From DATKZS01 sp035527835 [NCBI: bacterium] (GTDB lineage: Bacteria > RBG-13-61-14): a stretch of DNA of 51,929 nucleotides. The translations under genes and the position numbers were made by a program. Where the stretch lies: the NCBI GenBank assembly GCA_035527835.1, contig DATKZS010000027.1, forward strand, positions 1 to 51,929. The letters are read 5' to 3'. The notes beneath the pieces were generated by a model. It ran no database searches. It was not told where the DNA came from and saw nothing but the letters and a program-made list of their open reading frames with translations. Of the stretch, positions 1 through 8,280 are shown one piece after another (the stretch's first letter is position 1; each line of letters starts with the position of its first letter).

Positions 1-101
1 GATTGGTTTGAGGTGATCGGATTGGTCAGCCTTTTCGTCAGGCATCAGGAGTTGAACCGATAGAAGAAACCGCCGGATACGGTGAGTACGTCCGGTGGTG
101 T

Positions 102-135
102 GGGAGGACGGGGGCCGTGAGGCCCCCTCCTACCC
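102..135. repeat. GC-rich hairpin
   Basis: The arms GGGGGCC and GGCCCCC pair around a GTGA loop. The stem extends outward through GGGAGGA/TCCTaCCC with two single-base bulges. It lies just past the stop of the minus-strand FAH gene, so it could end that transcript, but no T-tract follows. It may instead be one more dispersed hairpin. The remaining bases 1-101 show no gene. Confidence 0.5.
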
Positions 136-142
136 GATTGCG

Positions 143-156
143 TTAACGATCGTTAA
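143..156. other. 14-bp perfect palindrome at FAH stop
   Basis: TTAACGATCGTTAA is perfectly self-complementary and overlaps the stop codon of the FAH-family gene. It could be a protein-binding site, or it may be chance. Confidence 0.25.
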
Positions 157-938
157 TCGTTCTCTTCCGGAGGTCGCACCGGCTTGACCGGATTGGTGAG
201 CCTTCCAATCCCCTCGACGTGGATGGTGATGGTGTCGCCCGGCTTCATGGGCCCCACGCCGGGAGGAGTGCCGGTGGCGATCACGTCGCCGGGCAGCAGC
301 GTCATCACCCGCGAGACCTCCTCCACGATATGCGGCACGTCGAACACGAGCTCCTGGGTGGACGAGTCCTGCACCACCTTGCCGTTGAGCACGGCCTGGA
401 CCTTGCGGTTCGCGGTGTCCAGCTCGGTCTCGATGCAGGGGCCGATGGGGCAGAAGGTGTCGAAGCTCTTGGCCCGCGTCCACTGCCCGTCTTTGGCCTG
501 AAGGTCGCGCGCCGTAACGTCGTTCACGCAGGTGTACCCCAGAATCACGTCATGCGCTTCCGCCGCCTTCACGTCCCTGCATCTCTTGCCGATCACTATC
601 CCCAGCTCGGCCTCGTAATCCACCCGCTTCGTGATGTCGCCGGCGGGATAGAGGATCGGGTCGTTCGGCCCGATCACCGACGTGGACGGCTTTAAAAACA
701 GGATCGGCTCCTCCGGGATCTTCATCCCCATCTCCCGGGCATGGTCCCGGTAATTCAAGCCCAGCGCCACCACCTTGGACGGAGACACCGGCGCCATCAG
801 CCCGGCCTCCCATAGCTTCACCTTCTTCTCCGTCTTCCGCCACTCCCCGAAAACGTCCCCCTCGATCAGCCGGAGCTCCACGTCCTCCAGAACGCCGTAG
901 TGCTCCTTGCCTTTCAGCATGAACCGGAACAGCTTCAA
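153..938 (-). CDS. Fumarylacetoacetate hydrolase (FAH) family protein
   Basis: A 261-aa protein of the FAH/2-hydroxyhepta-2,4-diene-1,7-dioate isomerase superfamily, which performs metal-dependent C-C cleavage, hydration or decarboxylation of keto acids in the cytoplasm. Visible family motifs are the substrate-loop LNYRDHAREMG (about residues 60-70), LFLKPSTSVIGP, the metal-site block DYEAELGIVIGKR, and the C-terminal GDVIATGTPPGVG. Length is typical. Translation appears to start at TTG (936-938), with GGGGAG six bases upstream; an in-frame ATG follows at codon 7. The next gene upstream is sucD, about 50 bp away, so the two may be cotranscribed. The exact substrate cannot be told; aromatic or dicarboxylate catabolism is the usual context of this family. 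Confidence 0.9.
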   Translation of the reverse strand: MKLFRFMLKGKEHYGVLEDVELRLIEGDVFGEWRKTEKKVKLWEAGLMAPVSPSKVVALGLNYRDHAREMGMKIPEEPILFLKPSTSVIGPNDPILYPAGDITKRVDYEAELGIVIGKRCRDVKAAEAHDVILGYTCVNDVTARDLQAKDGQWTRAKSFDTFCPIGPCIETELDTANRKVQAVLNGKVVQDSSTQELVFDVPHIVEEVSRVMTLLPGDVIATGTPPGVGPMKPGDTITIHVEGIGRLTNPVKPVRPPEEND

Positions 939-986
939 TTCATTCTCCCCGCACTACGCCCTTCGCTCTACGCTCTCCTCTTTCTT

Positions 987-1856
987 TCACGCCATCATCT
1001 CCTTCATCGCCTCCCCGATCCCGGCCGGGCTTTTCGCCACGTTCACGCCCGATGCCTTGAGCGCCGCAATCTTGTCTTTGGCCGTGCCCTTGCCGCCCAT
1101 GATGATGGCGCCCGCGTGGCCCATCCGGCGGCCGGGAGGAGCGGTCGCGCCCGCGATGAACGCCGCCACCGGCTTCTGGAAATGCCCCTTGACGTATTCC
1201 GCCGCCTCCTCTTCCGCCGCGCCCCCGATCTCGCCCACCATCACCACGCCCTCGGTCTGCTTGTCCTTGTTGAACAGCTCGAGCACGTCAATGAAGCTCA
1301 TGCCCACCACCGGGTCGCCGCCGATGCCAACGCACGTGCTCTGCCCGAGACCCTGCGCCGTGAGCTGCGACACCACCTCGTAAGTGAGCGTACCCGACCG
1401 CGACACCACCCCGATCTTGCCCGGCTGGTGGATCGCCGCCGGCATGATCCCCACCTTGGCCTTGCCCGGAGAGATCACCCCCGGGCAGTTCGGACCGATC
1501 AAATGGATGCCCTCCCGCCGAATAAAATGATACACCGGGATCATGTCCCGCGCCGGAATGCCCTCGCTGATGCAGACGATCACCTTGCAGCCCGCCGCCG
1601 CGCTTTCCGCGATCGCGTCCGCCGCGAACCGCGCCGGCACGAAGATCAGCGAGCAGTTCGCCTGGGCCTTAGCCACCGCCTCTTGCACCGAGTCGAACAC
1701 CGGGACCCCCAGCGCCTGCTGTCCGCCCTTGCCCGGGGTCACACCCGCCACCACGTGCGTCCCGTAGCCCATGCACTGCTCCGCGTGGAACTGGCCCTCC
1801 TTGCCCGTGATCCCCTGCACCACCACCCGCGTCTTCTTGTCCACCAGAATACTCAT
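987..1856 (-). CDS. sucD: Succinyl-CoA ligase (ADP/GDP-forming) alpha subunit
   Basis: A 289-aa SucD-type protein, the normal length. It carries the CoA-binding Rossmann half ([11 protein letters not shown] near the N terminus) and the ligase half with the phosphohistidine loop [19 protein letters not shown]247 is the expected phosphorylated residue. The family works as an alpha/beta complex that interconverts succinyl-CoA and succinate with nucleotide phosphorylation. The start at 1856 is chosen because GAGGAGG lies just upstream; a 31-codon upstream extension reads through a repeat and is rejected. No beta subunit (sucC), usually immediately upstream, is present within the window. SucC must therefore lie elsewhere, or this subunit pairs with another acyl-CoA synthetase subunit. 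Confidence 0.93.
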   Translation of the reverse strand: MSILVDKKTRVVVQGITGKEGQFHAEQCMGYGTHVVAGVTPGKGGQQALGVPVFDSVQEAVAKAQANCSLIFVPARFAADAIAESAAAGCKVIVCISEGIPARDMIPVYHFIRREGIHLIGPNCPGVISPGKAKVGIMPAAIHQPGKIGVVSRSGTLTYEVVSQLTAQGLGQSTCVGIGGDPVVGMSFIDVLELFNKDKQTEGVVMVGEIGGAAEEEAAEYVKGHFQKPVAAFIAGATAPPGRRMGHAGAIIMGGKGTAKDKIAALKASGVNVAKSPAGIGEAMKEMMA

Positions 1857-1886
1857 GATTTTCCTCCTCAACGGGGAACAGAAAAT

Positions 1887-1973
1887 AGAAGCAAGAATCA
1901 AGAATCCAGAATAAAGATTAAGAACGGGGCCGCCCCGGCGTTTCTTCATTATGTATTCTTACTTCTTGCTTCT
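1887..1973. repeat. Inverted repeat, AGAAGCAAGAA type
   Basis: The 19-bp arms at 1887-1905 and 1955-1973 match at 17 of 19 positions when one is reversed. The flanking sequence extends the pattern as irregular AGAAT-rich repeats. It fills the 145-bp space between sucD and the ABC ATPase. No other copy was recognised in the window. Confidence 0.7.
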
Positions 1974-2001
1974 GAATTCTGTATTCTCTCTCCCTTCCCC
2001 T

Positions 2002-2976
2002 TCACTTCACCGGAATGTTATGGCACGCCGCGATGTGCGCGCCCGCATGCTCGATCAGCGGCGGATACTCACTTAAGCAGATCTCCGTGCGGTACGGGCA
2101 GCGCGGATGGAAGTGGCAGCCCGCCGGAGGGTTGACCGGGCTCGGAACGTCGCCCTGCAAAATGATGCGCTCCTTCTTGCCGCCCGGCTCCGGCGCCGGC
2201 ACCGCCGAGAGCAGCGCGATGGTATAAGGATGGAGCGGCTGAGCGTACAGCTCCTTGGCGTCCGCCATCTCCACGATCCGGCCCAGGTACATCACCGCGA
2301 CCCGGTCCGAGATGTGCCTGACCACCCGGAGGTCGTGCGAGATGAAAAGGTAGGTGAGGTTGCGGCGCTCCTGCAGATCCATGAGCAGGTTTAAAATCTG
2401 CGCCTGGATCGAGACGTCGAGCGCGGACACCGGCTCGTCGCACACGATGAATCCCGGCTCCACCGCCAGCGCCCTGGCCACCCCGATCCGCTGCCGCTGC
2501 CCGCCCGAGAACTCGTGCGGATACCGCGTGTAGGCCTCGGGATGAAGCCCCACTTCCTTCAAGAGCGCCATCACCCGGTCGCGCCGCTCGCTCCGCGCCC
2601 CGATCTTGTGGATCGCCAGCGCCTCCCCCACGATCGAGCCCACCGTCATCCGCGGGTTGAGCGACGAGTACGGGTCCTGGAAGATGATCTGCATCTGCTT
2701 GCGCAGCGCCCGCAGCGGCTCGCCCGTCTCCGTGGTGATCTCGCGGCCGCGGAACATGATCCGGCCCCCGCTCGCGTCAATCAGCCGTAAGAGCGTCCGG
2801 CCCAGCGTGGACTTCCCGCACCCCGACTCGCCCACCAGGCCCAGCGTCTCGCCCGCGCTGACCTTGAGCGCAACCCCGTCCACCGCCCGGACGTACTGCG
2901 ACGGACGCCCCAGAAATCCCGCCCGCACCGGGAAATATTTCTTGAGATTGCTCGCCTCTAATATCGTCTCCGCCAT
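2002..2976 (-). CDS. Oligopeptide/dipeptide ABC transporter ATP-binding protein (OppF/DppF type)
   Basis: A 324-aa ABC ATPase. Walker [10 protein letters not shown] is at residues 49-57, the signature [14 protein letters not shown] and Walker [13 protein letters not shown] follow, and a C-terminal oligopeptide/dipeptide domain contains [10 protein letters not shown]. This is the second-ATPase (F) type that energises a peptide- or nickel-importing permease at the inner membrane. The start has GAGGAG upstream. The permease, substrate-binding protein and D-type ATPase are not in the window, and the upstream neighbour is on the other strand. The gene is therefore either the last of an operon broken here or a detached ATPase. 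Confidence 0.93.
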   Translation of the reverse strand: MAETILEASNLKKYFPVRAGFLGRPSQYVRAVDGVALKVSAGETLGLVGESGCGKSTLGRTLLRLIDASGGRIMFRGREITTETGEPLRALRKQMQIIFQDPYSSLNPRMTVGSIVGEALAIHKIGARSERRDRVMALLKEVGLHPEAYTRYPHEFSGGQRQRIGVARALAVEPGFIVCDEPVSALDVSIQAQILNLLMDLQERRNLTYLFISHDLRVVRHISDRVAVMYLGRIVEMADAKELYAQPLHPYTIALLSAVPAPEPGGKKERIILQGDVPSPVNPPAGCHFHPRCPYRTEICLSEYPPLIEHAGAHIAACHNIPVK

Positions 2977-3124
2977 GGTCTCCTCTTATTACCCTTAAGC
3001 CGACAGGCTGTCAAATCATCGCATCCATCATCATCCGCTTGATCTATCTGGAAACATGTCCATAATTTTAAGCACCGGGACGTGCGCGGCAAGACGCGCG
3101 ACGTGAAGAAGAAAGGAGTTCACG

Positions 3125-4018
3125 GTGAGCAATAACGAGCAAGATTGCGGGAGCTGCCCGAGCACGAGCTGCGCCGCCAAGAAGCAGGAACACGGCGAAT
3201 CGCAAGAGGACTTCGAGGACCGCCGGCGCTTGAACCGGAAGCTCTGCCGCATCAAGCACAAGCTGATCGTGCTCTCCGGCAAGGGCGGCGTGGGCAAGAC
3301 CACCGTGGCCGCCAACCTCGCCCTCTCGCTCGCCGACAGGGGCAGGGCCACCGGGCTCATGGACGTGGACATCCACGGCCCCTCCATCCCCCGCATCATG
3401 GGCATCGAGGGCAAGCCGGTCGAGGTCCTGGACAAGATGCTCCTGCCCATCCCCGCCGCGCCCGGGCTCAAGGTCATGTCCATCGGCGTGCTGTTGCAGG
3501 GCAAGGACGAGGCCGTGATCTGGCGCGGCCCGCTCAAGATGGGCGTGATCCGCCAGTTTCTCCGCGACGTGGACTGGGGAGACCTTGACTACCTCGTCAT
3601 TGACTCGCCGCCCGGGACCGGCGACGAGCCCCTGTCCGTGGTCCAGCTCATCCCCGACCTCGACGGCGCCGTCATCGTCACCACCCCGCAGGACATCTCC
3701 GTCATTGACGTCCGCCGCTCCATCCAGTTCTGCCGCACCGTCAACATCCCCGTGCTCGGCGTCATCGAGAACATGAGCGGCTTCGTCTGCCCCCACTGCG
3801 GAAAAACCACCGACGTCTTCAAGTCCGGCGGCGGCGAAAAAATGGCCCGCGACATGAACGTCCCTTTCCTCGGCCGCATCCCGCTCGACCCCAAAATCAC
3901 CGAGGCCTCCGACCAGGGCAAGCCCTACCTCAAGTCCTTTAAAGACTCCGAGTCCGCAAAGGCCTTTGCCAGGGCCATTGACGCGCTGATCGAGAAGGTG
4001 GAAAAAAAGAAAAGTTAG
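3125..4018 (+). CDS. Mrp/NBP35-type Fe-S cluster carrier ATPase
   Basis: A 297-aa P-loop protein of the Mrp/NBP35/ApbC family, which binds and hands on [4Fe-4S] clusters in the cytoplasm. The deviant Walker A GKGGVGKTT is at 52-60. VIDSPPGTGDEP and NMSGFVCPHCGK (the C-terminal CxxC used for the bridging cluster) are present. The N terminus carries C8, C11 and C16, recalling the extra N-terminal cluster site of NBP35, which most bacterial Mrp proteins lack. It starts at GTG with AAAGGAG upstream. The gene stands alone on its strand between minus-strand genes. Fe-S cargo in this window could include the ferredoxin-like protein at 38.2 kb (inference). Confidence 0.92.
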   Translation: MSNNEQDCGSCPSTSCAAKKQEHGESQEDFEDRRRLNRKLCRIKHKLIVLSGKGGVGKTTVAANLALSLADRGRATGLMDVDIHGPSIPRIMGIEGKPVEVLDKMLLPIPAAPGLKVMSIGVLLQGKDEAVIWRGPLKMGVIRQFLRDVDWGDLDYLVIDSPPGTGDEPLSVVQLIPDLDGAVIVTTPQDISVIDVRRSIQFCRTVNIPVLGVIENMSGFVCPHCGKTTDVFKSGGGEKMARDMNVPFLGRIPLDPKITEASDQGKPYLKSFKDSESAKAFARAIDALIEKVEKKKS

Positions 4019-4068
4019 CGGCGGCTCAAAAATAGGGACAGCGCGCCGCTCATTCGAGTATTATATTG

Positions 4069-4141
4069 CACGCAAAGGCGCAAAGCTCGCAAAGAAAGAA
4101 CCAACTCATTCCGATCTTTGCGCTCTTTGCGCCTTTGCGTG
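4069..4141. repeat. Inverted repeat, CGCAAAGGCGCAAAG type
   Basis: The 26-bp arms at 4069-4094 and 4116-4141 match at 24 of 26 positions, with a 21-nt loop. The arms are built from a short direct motif (GCAAAG repeated at about 9-bp steps). It sits between the convergent Mrp and PPOX genes, where it could fold in either transcript. Confidence 0.85.
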
Positions 4142-4166
4142 AAATAGACTCTTTTTTCTGATCGCC

Positions 4167-4988
4167 TCAACCAATCTCCGGCGGATAAATCCTCCGCCCC
4201 GGCACCGGCGGCGCCGCCGTGTAAACCTCGTTCACCTTGATCACGCCGAATGCTTTTTTTTCACGCTGGACCTCGCCGCCGAAAATGCCCTTGACCTGGT
4301 ACGCCACCGGCTCCAGCGTGAACACCGACGCCGCCACCCGCGCCCCCTCGACGAGCCGGTTCAGCGGGTGCGCCATGTCGCGCGGCAGCGGGAAGAGCAG
4401 CGTGCCCGCGTCCGGCGCGGTGAGTCCCATCATCGGGAACGCCAGCGGGTCGCCCTGCTCGTCAACCATGGCGATGAACTTCGCGGCCAGCGGCCGGCCC
4501 CATTTCTCCACCACCTGTACCGGCATGGGCCCGCCGTTCTCGGCCGGCCCCGCCTTGCCGGCGAGCCGCGCCGCGAGCGACTTGAGCATCGGACCCGCGA
4601 TCCCGCCGCCCGGGAACGACATCACCTCCCGCACCTTCACCACCCCGATCATGTTCGCGCCGGTGTAAGCGTTGTAGCGGTACAACGCCTCGTTCTCGAA
4701 CTGCTCGATCAGCGGCCCCTGCGTTTGCCATTCCATGAACTCGCCCTTCGCGAGGTACGCCCGGCCCCACGGCCCCGTGCACGCGAACGTGATCTTCCGG
4801 TTGGCCTCGAAGTTCCTGGCCGTCTTCCACACCATGAAGCGCACGAACGCGATGGTCTCGGGGTCCACGCTCCGCGCCGACAACAGCGGCACCACGTTGG
4901 GCACGCCCGCCTGGTCCACCGTCGCCGCGAACTTGAGGTAGTGGATGCCGCGGAACGCGCTCGCGGCCCGGCCCTTAAGAGTCGCCAT
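4167..4988 (-). CDS. Pyridoxamine 5'-phosphate oxidase-fold (split-barrel flavin-binding) protein
   Basis: A 273-aa protein whose N-terminal half looks like a PPOX-class split barrel (FAATVDQAGVPNVVPLLSA, then ITFACTGPWGRAYLAKGEF). Members bind FMN, F420 or haem and act as reductases or oxidases in the cytoplasm. The C-terminal half has no motif I can name. Its start overlaps the 3' end of the glycyl radical enzyme gene by 14 bp, so the two are almost certainly cotranscribed and translationally coupled. That pairing suggests a redox step beside the radical enzyme, but no established pathway comes to mind. The function is inferred from fold only. Confidence 0.75.
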   Translation of the reverse strand: MATLKGRAASAFRGIHYLKFAATVDQAGVPNVVPLLSARSVDPETIAFVRFMVWKTARNFEANRKITFACTGPWGRAYLAKGEFMEWQTQGPLIEQFENEALYRYNAYTGANMIGVVKVREVMSFPGGGIAGPMLKSLAARLAGKAGPAENGGPMPVQVVEKWGRPLAAKFIAMVDEQGDPLAFPMMGLTAPDAGTLLFPLPRDMAHPLNRLVEGARVAASVFTLEPVAYQVKGIFGGEVQREKKAFGVIKVNEVYTAAPPVPGRRIYPPEIG

Positions 4989-7398
4989 CTTCCCCTCCCA
5001 GCCGGAAGGCCTCGCGCGCGATGATCTCGTCCTGAAGCTCTTTGCCCAGCGTCGTGAAGTAGGCGTTGTACCCGGTCACCCGCACCAAAAGGTTCGAGTA
5101 CTGGTCCGGCTCATGCTGCGCTTTCCGGAGCGTGGCCGGATCAATCATGTTAATCTGCAACGCGCTGCCGCCCTCGACCCCGTACGCCCGCAGAAAGGCC
5201 TTCAGGTTCGCGCGGCCCTTGTCCGTGCGCCCGAGCGACGGGCTGAAAGAGATGGTGTGCGAGCCGCCGTTGGGCACCACCTCGAAGTCCGTGGCGTTCA
5301 CCGACCGCGCCATGGCCACCGGACCCTTCCGGTCCACGCCCGTGACCGGGCAGATGCCGTTCGACAGGTACGTGCCGCGCTTGCGGCCGTCCGGGGTCGC
5401 CGCCGTGGAGGTCGCGTACATGACCCAGTAGTTCCATGACAGATACCCGGACCGGAACCGCCGGCCGGTCACCGCCGATTTCCGTCCGAATACGTGGTTC
5501 GAGAAAAAGCGGTTCATCTCCCGGGCCAGTTGGTCGGCCTCGGGGTCGTCGTTGCCGTACTTGGGCGCGCGGTGCACCAGCATCTGCCGCATCTCCTCGT
5601 AACCCGCGAAGTTCTTCTTGATGGCCTTGACGAGGTCCGCCATCTTGATCCGGCCCTCGTCGAACACCAGCTTCTTCACGGCCGCCAGCGAGTCAGCCGC
5701 CGTCGCGAACGCCACCCCCTCGACCGTGATGAACTTATGCGTGGCCCCGCCCGCGCACACGTCCTTGCCGCTCTCGGCGCAGCCGCCCACCAGCGCCGAC
5801 AAGTACGGCGTCGGCTCGAGCTCCGCCCGGAGCGCGTCCGCATCCTCCGCCGCGTCCATGATGTAATCGCTGAGCGCGCCTAGCTGCGTGAAAAACGCGT
5901 CCTTGAATTGCTGGAAGTTCTTGAAGCCGCCGGGGTCGCCCGTGCGCGGGCCCAGGCGCTTGGGCATTCTCATGTCGCGGCCGTTCCCCAGCGTCAGCTC
6001 CACGGCCTTGGCGAAATTCAGGTTCACGTCCACCGTGCCCGACCGATCGTTCCCTTGCGCCGTGTTCTCCAGGCACCCCACCGGAGCGTAGTCCCATAGC
6101 GTGTCCTCCGGAAGGCCCGCCCACTTGAGCGCCTTCATCGAGGTCTCGTCAAAGTTCAGCAGGAACGGCGAGCCCTGCGCCTTGGCCACCATGTCCACCA
6201 CCCGGTCCAGCACCGGCTCGCCCGCGTTCTTGTGCAGCCGCACGTTCGGCTTCGGCTCCAGTAAATTCATGTCCTCGATCACGTCCAGCATCAGGAGCGT
6301 CAGGTCGTTCGACAGGTCCTCGCCGTTCGGCCCGCAACCGCCCAACGTGATGAGCTGCCCGAACCCGGAGTTGATCCCCTGGTTCGTGCCCACCCGACCC
6401 ATGAAATCATAGGCGTAGTTGTGCTTGATGAACCAGCACTGCAAAAGCTCGCGCGCCGACTCCCGCGTAATGCGCCCCGTCTTGAGGTCGTCCCGGTAAT
6501 ACGGAAATAAATACTGGTCCACCCGCCCCGGCGACAGACCCGGACCAGGATACGACTCCTGCGCCATCACCAGCATGTGCGTGAACCACAGCGACTGCAG
6601 CGCCTCCTGGAACGTCGCGGCCGGCTCCCACGGGACCTTGCGGCAGATCCGCGCGATCTCCATGAGCTCCGCCTTGCGCCCCGCGTCCTTCTCCTCTTCC
6701 GCCTTTTTCGCCGCGAGCTCCGCATAACGCGCCGCGAACTTAGGCACGGCCTCCGCGCAGATGATGAGCGCGTCCAGGTAATCCTGGTGCGCCGCCGCCG
6801 CGCCCTGTTGCAGCCCCCGGAACCGCTCGGCCAGGCCCTTGAACCCGTGACGGATCACCGCCGGATAGTCGGGGACCAGGTGGCCCGGAACCGCCCCGCA
6901 GTTCCCGATCCCGGAAACGATCAGCCACAGGTTCCGGCGGAACCACTTCTTCTCTCGCCTGCGCCACTCCTTCGCTTCCTTGCGGTTCAGCGTCTTGGAC
7001 AGCGCCGTGTTGAACTGCCCGCCCACGATCAGCTCGCCCTCCAGGATCGCGACCGGCAGGTATTTCGAGATGACCTCCGCGAAAAACGCCGCCCGCCGCT
7101 GGGCCAGGCTCTTCTTCCAGAAACCCTCCGGCAGCGCCACCCGCATTGCCGACGCCATCAGCGTGTCCTGGAACGACTTGCTGAAAATGTAGGCCTCCGG
7201 CGCCACCCCCCAGTGGTACGACGAAAACAGGATGTCGTCCGGCTCGCCCGTCGAGAACCCGATCACCTCGTTCTTGAACGGCCGCTCCCGAAACGAAAAA
7301 TACTCGTCCCGCAGCTTCTTCACCCGCGGCGACAGCGTCTCCGCCGGCCGCCACAACTCGACCCGGTTATCGCAAGCGTCTGCCATTACCATCTTCAT
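4975..7398 (-). CDS. Glycyl radical enzyme (pyruvate formate-lyase superfamily)
   Basis: An 807-aa protein of the PFL/glycyl radical superfamily. The glycyl loop RVTGYNAYF near the C terminus puts the radical at G776. The thiyl-radical cysteine is C442, in PVGCLENTAQG; a Glu two residues after Cys is shared with the dehydratase and decarboxylase branches (diol dehydratase, choline lyase, HPA decarboxylase), although those usually read GCVE. These enzymes are oxygen-sensitive and work in anaerobes. No radical SAM activase gene is in the window, although one usually lies adjacent. GGGAGGAG touches the first ATG, so the in-frame ATGs at 7392 or 7386 have better spacing. The gene is followed by the overlapping PPOX-fold gene. 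The substrate is unknown. Confidence 0.9.
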   Translation of the reverse strand: MKMVMADACDNRVELWRPAETLSPRVKKLRDEYFSFRERPFKNEVIGFSTGEPDDILFSSYHWGVAPEAYIFSKSFQDTLMASAMRVALPEGFWKKSLAQRRAAFFAEVISKYLPVAILEGELIVGGQFNTALSKTLNRKEAKEWRRREKKWFRRNLWLIVSGIGNCGAVPGHLVPDYPAVIRHGFKGLAERFRGLQQGAAAAHQDYLDALIICAEAVPKFAARYAELAAKKAEEEKDAGRKAELMEIARICRKVPWEPAATFQEALQSLWFTHMLVMAQESYPGPGLSPGRVDQYLFPYYRDDLKTGRITRESARELLQCWFIKHNYAYDFMGRVGTNQGINSGFGQLITLGGCGPNGEDLSNDLTLLMLDVIEDMNLLEPKPNVRLHKNAGEPVLDRVVDMVAKAQGSPFLLNFDETSMKALKWAGLPEDTLWDYAPVGCLENTAQGNDRSGTVDVNLNFAKAVELTLGNGRDMRMPKRLGPRTGDPGGFKNFQQFKDAFFTQLGALSDYIMDAAEDADALRAELEPTPYLSALVGGCAESGKDVCAGGATHKFITVEGVAFATAADSLAAVKKLVFDEGRIKMADLVKAIKKNFAGYEEMRQMLVHRAPKYGNDDPEADQLAREMNRFFSNHVFGRKSAVTGRRFRSGYLSWNYWVMYATSTAATPDGRKRGTYLSNGICPVTGVDRKGPVAMARSVNATDFEVVPNGGSHTISFSPSLGRTDKGRANLKAFLRAYGVEGGSALQINMIDPATLRKAQHEPDQYSNLLVRVTGYNAYFTTLGKELQDEIIAREAFRLGGEDGDS

Positions 7399-7513
7399 CT
7401 CCTCCCGATCACGTTGCAGTAAGTCTCATATCATTAGTCTAGCCGCGCCGGACCCATGCGGCAAGGAAAATAATTTTGCCGCCTCTCCATGAGCTGGTTC
7501 ATTGGTCTTGATG

Positions 7514-7565
7514 AGCCCGTTTTAACGGGCTTTCTTCAGGGTTCAGGCCAGTCCTTTAGGGCTGG
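7514..7565. repeat. Paired-hairpin REP-like unit (A-B), left flank of transposase
   Basis: Hairpin A (7514-7531) is AGCCCGTTTTAACGGGCT. A 16-nt spacer follows, then hairpin B (7548-7565), CCAGTCCTTTAGGGCTGG, which contains one G-T pair. The order A-spacer-B is the reverse complement of the B-spacer-A units on the other side of the transposase gene. Confidence 0.9.
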
Positions 7566-7593
7566 TACAACGTGACCGACACCGTTCTACCCG

Positions 7594-7611
7594 AGCCCGT
7601 TTTAACGGGCT
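7594..7611. repeat. Single hairpin A next to transposase 3' end
   Basis: A second exact copy of AGCCCGTTTTAACGGGCT lies 16 bp from the transposase stop codon. It mirrors the lone hairpin at 8099-8116 beyond the gene start. Confidence 0.9.
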
Positions 7612-7626
7612 TCTCGCATCCCGGCT

Positions 7627-8064
7627 TCAGCCATCGCCGGCCGCCTCCACCGCCTCGATCCGCTCTAACCTATCATGCACCTTGCCCCCGCCATGGTGCT
7701 CCTTCTGGTGCTCGATGTACTCCTTGACGAACTGCAAATTATTTTTTCCGAACGACACCACGCCGTAACCCGCCTGCCATTGCAGCGCCTTATCCTGGAC
7801 ATGATGGTTGACGTGATGCGCGCTCGCGCCTTTTAATTCACCGATCCAGTCAGAAATGAGCAGCGTCGGCGGGACCGAGACACAAAGATGGACGTGATCG
7901 GCCGTGCCCCCGATGGTGAAAAAATATACCCCGGGAGTCTCGATGCACCGGTTCTTGATGAATTTGAATAATTCGTTTTCAATGGCGCCGTCAATCATCG
8001 GCATGTTGTCTTTCGTGCGCCAGGTGATGTGAAGATATATCTCCGAGTAAACGTTCCGTGGCAT
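7627..8064 (-). CDS. REP-associated tyrosine transposase (Y1/IS200-like, RAYT)
   Basis: A 145-aa HUH-superfamily single-strand DNA transposase. The HUH motif is H57-V-H59 (TADHVHLCVS), and the candidate nucleophile is Y116 in FVKEYIEHQKEHH. The length fits the Y1 family. GGAGG lies five bases before the ATG at 8064, which is preferred over the longer frame that begins 24 bp upstream. The gene is enclosed by inverted arrays of 18-bp hairpins, the hallmark of RAYTs, which are thought to recognise and spread such hairpins (family knowledge). No second ORF or IS200-type cargo gene is present. It is likely functional, since both catalytic motifs are intact. Confidence 0.92.
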   Translation of the reverse strand: MPRNVYSEIYLHITWRTKDNMPMIDGAIENELFKFIKNRCIETPGVYFFTIGGTADHVHLCVSVPPTLLISDWIGELKGASAHHVNHHVQDKALQWQAGYGVVSFGKNNLQFVKEYIEHQKEHHGGGKVHDRLERIEAVEAAGDG

Positions 8065-8098
8065 CATGGCCTCCGTGGATAAATCCATTATTCCGAGA

Positions 8099-8116
8099 AG
8101 CCCGTTAAAACGGGCT
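8099..8116. repeat. Single hairpin A next to transposase 5' end
   Basis: AGCCCGTTAAAACGGGCT is the reverse complement of the left-flank hairpin A and lies just upstream of the transposase start. It could also sit in its promoter or leader. Confidence 0.9.
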
Positions 8117-8142
8117 CCGCGACGTTGCCCCCATCCGCGATA

Positions 8143-8194
8143 CCAGCCCTAAAGGACTGGCCTGCACCTTGAAGAAAGCCCGTTAAAACGGGCT
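8143..8194. repeat. Paired-hairpin REP-like unit (B-A), right flank copy 1
   Basis: Hairpin B is CCAGCCCTAAAGGACTGG (8143-8160). The spacer CCTGCACCTTGAAGAA (8161-8176) follows, then hairpin A (8177-8194). The spacer is identical in the next unit. Confidence 0.9.
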
Positions 8195-8220
8195 GGCCGT
8201 CTTCGGGCGCATCCTCGATA

Positions 8221-8272
8221 CCAGCGCTGAAGCGCTGGCCTGCACCTTGAAGAAAGGCCGTTGAAACGGCCT
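8221..8272. repeat. Paired-hairpin REP-like unit (B-A), right flank copy 2
   Basis: Hairpin B is CCAGCGCTGAAGCGCTGG (8221-8238), followed by the identical 16-nt spacer and hairpin A' AGGCCGTTGAAACGGCCT (8255-8272). Relative to the other copies, the stem changes in both hairpins are compensated on the opposite arm, so pairing is kept. Confidence 0.9.
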
Positions 8273-8280
8273 CGCCATCA

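Noticed and set aside
1-101. Possible second FAH fragment: GGATTGGTCAGCC near position 19 resembles the 3' end of the FAH gene.
   Set aside because: The match is under 20 bases and no reading frame supports a gene fragment.
1857-1949. 31-codon N-terminal extension of SucD.
   Set aside because: SucD families start at the MSILV-type strand, a strong ribosome site lies just before 1856, and the extension reads a repeat.
3068-3796. Minus-strand frame opposite the Mrp gene (242 aa).
   Set aside because: Shadow of a high-GC gene: Asp/Gly/His-rich, no domain, and the plus-strand Mrp motifs are unambiguous.
7514-8272. Possible CRISPR array from evenly repeated 18-bp units.
   Set aside because: The units are palindromes in opposite orientations with conserved spacers, around a Y1 transposase; CRISPR spacers would be unique and no cas gene is present.
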